The notes under the pieces are model-generated. The model saw nothing but the letters and a program-made list of their open reading frames with translations. It had not been told where the DNA came from and ran no database searches. A stretch of DNA of 64,000 nt, taken from Flectobacillus roseus. GTDB taxonomy: Bacteria; Bacteroidota; Bacteroidia; Cytophagales; Spirosomataceae. Where the stretch lies: the NCBI RefSeq assembly GCF_030056665.1, contig NZ_JASHIG010000020.1. One strand, given 5' to 3'. Positions within the stretch are counted from its first letter, which is position 1. Each line of letters opens with the position of its first letter. Both the position numbers and the translations under genes were made by a program. Shown here piece after piece: positions 61,822-64,000 of this stretch.

Positions 61822-63384
61822 CTAGCTTTGAGAAGGTTTATTGTTATCGTTCTTACCATTTTTGTGTTGATGTGGCGGACGATTATGATTTCCTTTCCCA
61901 TTTTTATTAGCTCCTTGAGGATTGTTTTGCTGAGGCTTATGAGCCTGTTTTGCTTGCTGTCCTCCTTGTTGTGGATTATTAGGGTTGTTCCCTTGATTTG
62001 GATTAACCTTTGGAGCGTTGTTTGGCTGTTGTGGTTGTGTTTTTGCCTGAGGGTTTTTATGATGATTAGCCTGATGCTTATTATGGTTATTACCCTTTTG
62101 GTTATTGTGTTGAGGTTGTTGCTGCGGCTTTTTATCCACAACTACAGCTTTCTCTTTTTTGTCAGAAACATCCACACGAGGGTCTTTTCTCTCATGCTTA
62201 TGTTCTCTGCGTTCAGATTTAACCTCTTGGTGTTTATCGTTTTGTTTAGCTTTATTATGAGGCTTTTTCTTGTTGTTGCTGTATTTCTTGTCCATTTTGT
62301 CCAAGTCAGCATTCAATCCAGAACTTGCCTTATCTAAATCTAAAGAAGCTGGTGTGCTCTCCATTACGTCTAAAGATTGAGGTTGAATGCCTTTTTCATT
62401 TAGCTCAACAACTTCTCTCACTTTATCGACAGTCACAGGAATCCAGTTACTTTCTTCGCCACGATACCCAAACCACATGACACGTTTGAAGATGTCTGTT
62501 TTTTGTAAAAGCGCTTCGCCTTTCAAAGTTTGTAGGGGCTTCTCGATAGTCGGAATATCTTTGAGTGCGTCCATATAAGTCTCAAGCTCATAGTTGAGAC
62601 AACATTTCAAACGACCACATTGCCCTGATAATTTCACAGGATTCAATGAAAGATTTTGATAACGAGCAGCCGAAGTAGTTACGTTTTTGAAGTCCGTTAA
62701 CCACGTCGAACAACAAAGTTCGCGACCGCAAACGCCAATTCCTCCCACACGAGCAGCTTCTTGACGCAAAGAGATTTGCTTCATTTCTACTCTAACTTTG
62801 AACTCGCTTGCCAAAATTTTGATTAGCTCACGAAAGTCAACTCGGTCATCGGACGAGTAATAGAATATCGCTTTGGTATTATCTGATTGGAACTCAACAT
62901 CAGACAACTTCATATCTAATTTAAGTTCTTTGATAATCTCGCGAGTACGATACATCGTTGGCAAGTCACGAGCGATAGCTTGCTCATGTTTTTCCAAGTC
63001 CTTATCATTGGCTTTGCGATAAACTACACGAACATTTTCATCATCTTTGATGCTTTTTTTCAGCATTTGGAGGCGAACTAATTCACCTTGAAGCGAAACA
63101 AAGCCAAGATGATGCCCGTTTGGCACATCTACAATTACAGGGTCGCCAGCATATAATTCGATTTGATTGACATTTCGAAAATATTCTTTACGACCACCCT
63201 TAAATTTTACCTCGATGATATTAAACTTACTAAATGCGGGCACTTCCATATTCGACAACCAGTCAAATACGTTCATTTTATTACACCCACCTGTACTACA
63301 AGCACCGTTGTTTTTACAGCCACTTACAGCACCATTGTTATTACGAGTACCACAACTACCTGTGGAACATGATTTGCATCCCAT
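61822..63384 (-). CDS. ricT: PSP1/RicT-like protein with Cys-rich N terminus and Asn/Gln-rich tail
   Basis: 520 residues. Residues 3-34 hold six cysteines (3, 6, 11, 23, 29, 34). The PSP1 core (about 50-290) has IFYYSSDDRVDFRELIKILA, VCGRELCCSTWL and GQCGRLKCCLNYE, the cysteine motifs conserved in RicT (YaaT). From about 365 the chain is low-complexity, rich in Asn, Gln, Lys and His (for example NPNQGNNPNNPQQGGQQ), presumably disordered. RicT of Bacillus belongs to an Fe-S complex that affects RNA processing; the role in Bacteroidota is unknown. Confidence 0.88.
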   Translation of the reverse strand: MGCKSCSTGSCGTRNNNGAVSGCKNNGACSTGGCNKMNVFDWLSNMEVPAFSKFNIIEVKFKGGRKEYFRNVNQIELYAGDPVIVDVPNGHHLGFVSLQGELVRLQMLKKSIKDDENVRVVYRKANDKDLEKHEQAIARDLPTMYRTREIIKELKLDMKLSDVEFQSDNTKAIFYYSSDDRVDFRELIKILASEFKVRVEMKQISLRQEAARVGGIGVCGRELCCSTWLTDFKNVTTSAARYQNLSLNPVKLSGQCGRLKCCLNYELETYMDALKDIPTIEKPLQTLKGEALLQKTDIFKRVMWFGYRGEESNWIPVTVDKVREVVELNEKGIQPQSLDVMESTPASLDLDKASSGLNADLDKMDKKYSNNKKKPHNKAKQNDKHQEVKSERREHKHERKDPRVDVSDKKEKAVVVDKKPQQQPQHNNQKGNNHNKHQANHHKNPQAKTQPQQPNNAPKVNPNQGNNPNNPQQGGQQAKQAHKPQQNNPQGANKNGKGNHNRPPHQHKNGKNDNNKPSQS

Positions 63385-63750
63385 ATATCTTCAAAAGTGA
63401 ACGAGATAATGAGGATAAGTAAGGTTTGACTTTGGAATATATTTCCTGAAATCTTTTTTACTATGGCTCAAAACTCAGTGAAACACTGATCTCTTTGGGA
63501 CTAAGTGAAAAATTAAGTTTTAGCTTAAGTTAGTGGGCAAAATAAAATTCAATTTTGAGGCTTTCGACTTTCAGCGATGGGCTTTCAGCAAAAACATATC
63601 TGTAGTTACTAAAAACCTCTTAAAACTCTTTGCCTAATGCCTGTTGCCTAAAGCACACTAGCTTAGATCTTATTATGCACTAATACTTACCTATATTGGT
63701 TTGCTTTTACTAATCTAATTTTCCTTAACTCCATCAAAGAAGTTCAGCGA
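63385..63750. other. Intergenic region between ricT and purD (366 bp)
   Basis: Contains R1 locus H (63531-63685), and a short AT-rich region after the purD stop. No clear terminator or promoter. Confidence 0.5.
63531..63685 (-). repeat. R1 repeat, locus H
   Basis: Reverse orientation. GGGCAAAATAAAATTCAATT at one end; TTTCAGCGATGGGCTTTCAGC; TTTGCCTAATGCCTGTTGCC; then TTAGATCTTATTATGCA, inverse of TGCAAAATAAGATTTAAG at the left end of locus C. A near-complete copy. Confidence 0.75.
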
Positions 63751-64000
63751 CTAACTATACCTGAGCACGTCCAAACCAATATCGCGACGATAATACTTAC
63801 CTTCAAATGAAATAGTACTAGCCGCTTTTTGTGATTTTTGGATAGCTCTTTCTAATGTATTAGACATTCCAGTAAGAGCCATTACTCTACCACCATTTGT
63901 CACTACAAGGTTTCCATCAAGTTTGGTACCAGCATGGAAAATTGAGGCATCTTCTACGTTTTCGTAACCTACAATTACATCACCTTTGTTATAGTCACCC
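63751..64000 (-). CDS. purD: Phosphoribosylamine-glycine ligase, C-terminal part (runs off the window)
   Basis: 82 residues plus stop; the rest lies beyond 64000. PurD makes glycinamide ribonucleotide in purine synthesis. The fragment contains the end of the ATP-grasp and C-terminal domains: FHAGTKLDGNLVVTNGGRVM, ALTGMSNTLERAIQKS and ISFEGKYYRRDIGLDVL, which match the family's conserved C-terminal blocks (VTNGGRV, YYRRDIG). Stop codon TAG at 63753-63751. Confidence 0.93.
   Translation of the reverse strand, partial: GDYNKGDVIVGYENVEDASIFHAGTKLDGNLVVTNGGRVMALTGMSNTLERAIQKSQKAASTISFEGKYYRRDIGLDVLRYS

Noticed and set aside
61828..62337. 169-codon plus-strand ORF with hydrophobic, membrane-like sequence
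   Set aside because: It is the antisense of the Asn/Gln/Lys-rich tail of the RicT-like gene; reverse complements of such codons give Leu/Val/Phe-rich frames.

Overview
The window is a chromosomal segment of an AT-rich, free-living member of the Bacteroidota, most likely a gliding Cytophagales (Spirosomaceae-like; genus not assignable by eye). The evidence is a gldK-L-M-N block with an upstream PorP/SprF gene, a gldH gene, a T9SS C-terminal sorting domain, promoters of the TTG-N19..21-TAnnTTTG type, start codons without Shine-Dalgarno sequences, and many lipoproteins. I saw no rRNA, tRNA, CRISPR array, prophage or transposase gene.

Layout. 1-6.4 kb: T9SS/gliding genes (minus strand). 6.7-9.7 kb: hemD, a DUF4271 membrane protein and sucD. 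9.9-15.9 kb (plus): a crotonase, recN, a small lipoprotein coupled to a SCO protein, a cytochrome c and a DUF4932 lipoprotein. 16-18.6 kb: coaX, an outer-membrane protein and lptC. 18.9-21.8 kb: MscS channel, DUF2752, TM2 and a Tat-exported TIM-barrel protein. 22-27.9 kb: a cupin and two tandem [Tat small subunit + GMC flavoprotein] modules. 28.2 kb: a serine hydrolase. 30-40 kb: branched-chain amino-acid genes ilvD, ilvB, ilvN, ilvC, ilvA, interrupted by two membrane-protein genes. 40.1-44.9 kb: DUF3267, an HPD-containing protein, an ABC exporter and a VanX-type dipeptidase. 45-48 kb: TolC and a periplasmic adaptor. 48-50 kb: a repeat adhesin and a small T9SS-sorted protein. 50.3-58 kb: a surface-polysaccharide cluster (GT4, GT2, Wzy, Wzx, UDP-sugar dehydrogenase) and an SpmAB-like protein. 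58.3-64 kb: a PAP2/sphingomyelin-synthase-like enzyme, msrA, a Lon-N domain protein, gldH, a RicT-like PSP1 protein and the 3' end of purD.

Most notable finding: upstream of ilvD there is a complete transcription attenuator. It has a promoter, a 20-codon leader peptide with eight consecutive Ile/Leu/Val codons, a protector helix, an antiterminator helix and a perfect 14-bp terminator hairpin. This gives an explicit mechanism by which charged Ile/Leu/Val tRNA would control ilvD, and perhaps downstream ilv genes.

The intergenic regions hold at least three families of non-coding, MITE-like inverted repeats (called R1, R2 and R3 here) and one GC-rich island element (R5). R2 has long terminal inverted repeats and supplies a false N-terminal extension to one glycosyltransferase ORF. 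R3 is a nested set of palindromes around an intrinsic terminator; one copy contains a perfect 46-bp palindrome. Several start codons were moved downstream where the longest ORF began at a TTG or GTG codon inside a terminator or repeat.
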